From Parcubacteria group bacterium GW2011_GWA2_47_8b (GTDB taxonomy: Bacteria > Patescibacteriota > Minisyncoccia > UBA6257 > WO2-44-18), in NCBI GenBank assembly GCA_001003205.1, contig LCOU01000040.1:1-5029 (forward strand): 5,029 nucleotides of DNA, given 5' to 3'. Of this stretch, positions 4,619 to 5,029 are shown in pieces. The position numbers and the translations under genes are program-made. Every line of letters begins with the position of its first letter. Position 1 is the first letter of the stretch. The notes beneath the pieces are model-generated. The model was not told the DNA's origin. It made no database searches and saw only the letters and a program-made list of their open reading frames with translations.

Positions 4619-5029
4619 CTATTGCCAGAAACCGGGACCGATTCGCATTCCGTGATTGAAAAGGTCCTTCGCCAGCAGATATTTAATCGCCGTTCCCAGA
4701 ATGGCGTGCGCCAGCGTCAACAGATAAAGATTGCGCGCCTTGAGAAAAAAGTAAGCGCCGGCCGTTCCGAAAATCAGGCAGAAAAGGCTCAATACCGGAT
4801 TCGGCAAATGGGCAATCGCGAACATTCCGCCGACAGCCAAAGCGGTGGGCCAGATTTTCACAAACACCTTTTGCAAGCGGTTGGTAAAATATCCGTGAAG
4901 AACCAGCTGCTGTACAAATGCCCAACCGACGTAACCCTTGGCCTGAATGAAAACTTTTTCCCAGAAATTTTCCCTTTCGGAAAATCCGGGATTCAAAACC
5001 AGAGCCATGCCGAAGATTGCCAGCAAGGA
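4619..5029 (-). CDS. CPBP-family (CAAX protease/Rce1-like) membrane protein, 5' end missing
   Basis: The C-terminal 137 codons of an integral membrane protein; the frame is open through the window edge, so the start lies outside. About five hydrophobic segments are visible (starting near 5024, 4937, 4850, 4790 and 4730). Three positions match the CPBP/ABI2 intramembrane protease motifs: AFVQQLVLHGYF where the family has EExxxRG, FAIAH for the FxxxH motif, and AHAILG for the third motif histidine. The catalytic Glu pair is replaced by Gln-Gln and the Arg by His, so it may be a divergent or proteolytically inactive member. Both motif histidines are kept. Substrate and role are unknown. It converges on the glutamine synthetase gene and shares its terminator. 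Confidence 0.75.
   Translation of the reverse strand, partial: SLLAIFGMALVLNPGFSERENFWEKVFIQAKGYVGWAFVQQLVLHGYFTNRLQKVFVKIWPTALAVGGMFAIAHLPNPVLSLFCLIFGTAGAYFFLKARNLYLLTLAHAILGTAIKYLLAKDLFNHGMRIGPGFWQ

Overview
The window looks like part of a small, tightly packed bacterial genome, most likely a Candidate Phyla Radiation (Patescibacteria/Parcubacteria-like) organism known from metagenomes. The basis is overall style, not a marker gene: Lys/Glu/Ile-rich proteins, genes overlapping by 1 to 17 bases, a short CxxC zinc-ribbon protein and an SPW-repeat protein of kinds I associate with these genomes, and a separate glutaredoxin plus thioredoxin-reductase pair. Standard bacterial code fits all genes. 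No rRNA, tRNA, CRISPR array or transposase is visible.

Layout. Bases 1-148 hold no convincing gene, only an AT-rich inverted repeat and a GC-rich structured stretch. From 149 to 3080 lies a minus-strand redox operon, in transcription order: SPW-repeat membrane protein (3080-2892), glutaredoxin-like protein (2908-2669), a 33-codon stub of a second trxB (2669-2568), intact AhpF-like TrxB (2563-1652) and a GlcD/D-lactate-dehydrogenase-type FAD oxidase broken into two frames (1668-149). A terminator (3128-3160) and a -10 box (3105-3110) separate this operon from a one-gene minus-strand unit, the CxxC zinc-ribbon protein (3353-3165). That gene has a strong promoter (TTGACA-N17-TATACT) and a hairpin in its 5' leader. 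Back to back with it, a plus-strand promoter drives a complete type II (eukaryote-type) glutamine synthetase, 3521-4561. A palindromic, probably bidirectional terminator (4570-4600) separates this from a convergent minus-strand CPBP-family membrane protein (5029-4619), cut by the window edge.

How the genes fit together. TrxB would pass reducing equivalents from NAD(P)H (NADH favoured by its motifs) through FAD and a CATC disulfide to a small redoxin, for which the adjacent CVYC glutaredoxin is the obvious candidate. The FAD oxidase at the operon end would oxidise a 2-hydroxy acid, but as written it has lost roughly 40-50 codons of its FAD-binding domain. Glutamine synthetase assimilates ammonia and is an independent transcription unit.

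The most unusual points are: (1) a 16-base exact match to the core of the phage T7 RNA polymerase promoter between the glutamine synthetase terminator and the CPBP gene; (2) the trxB stub, which keeps 19 of 20 amino acids of the real TrxB start while differing in 16 of 20 codons; (3) the FAD oxidase deletion; (4) overlapping divergent promoters centred on a TATTGAC-N8-GTCAATA dyad; (5) the leader hairpin of the CxxC gene.
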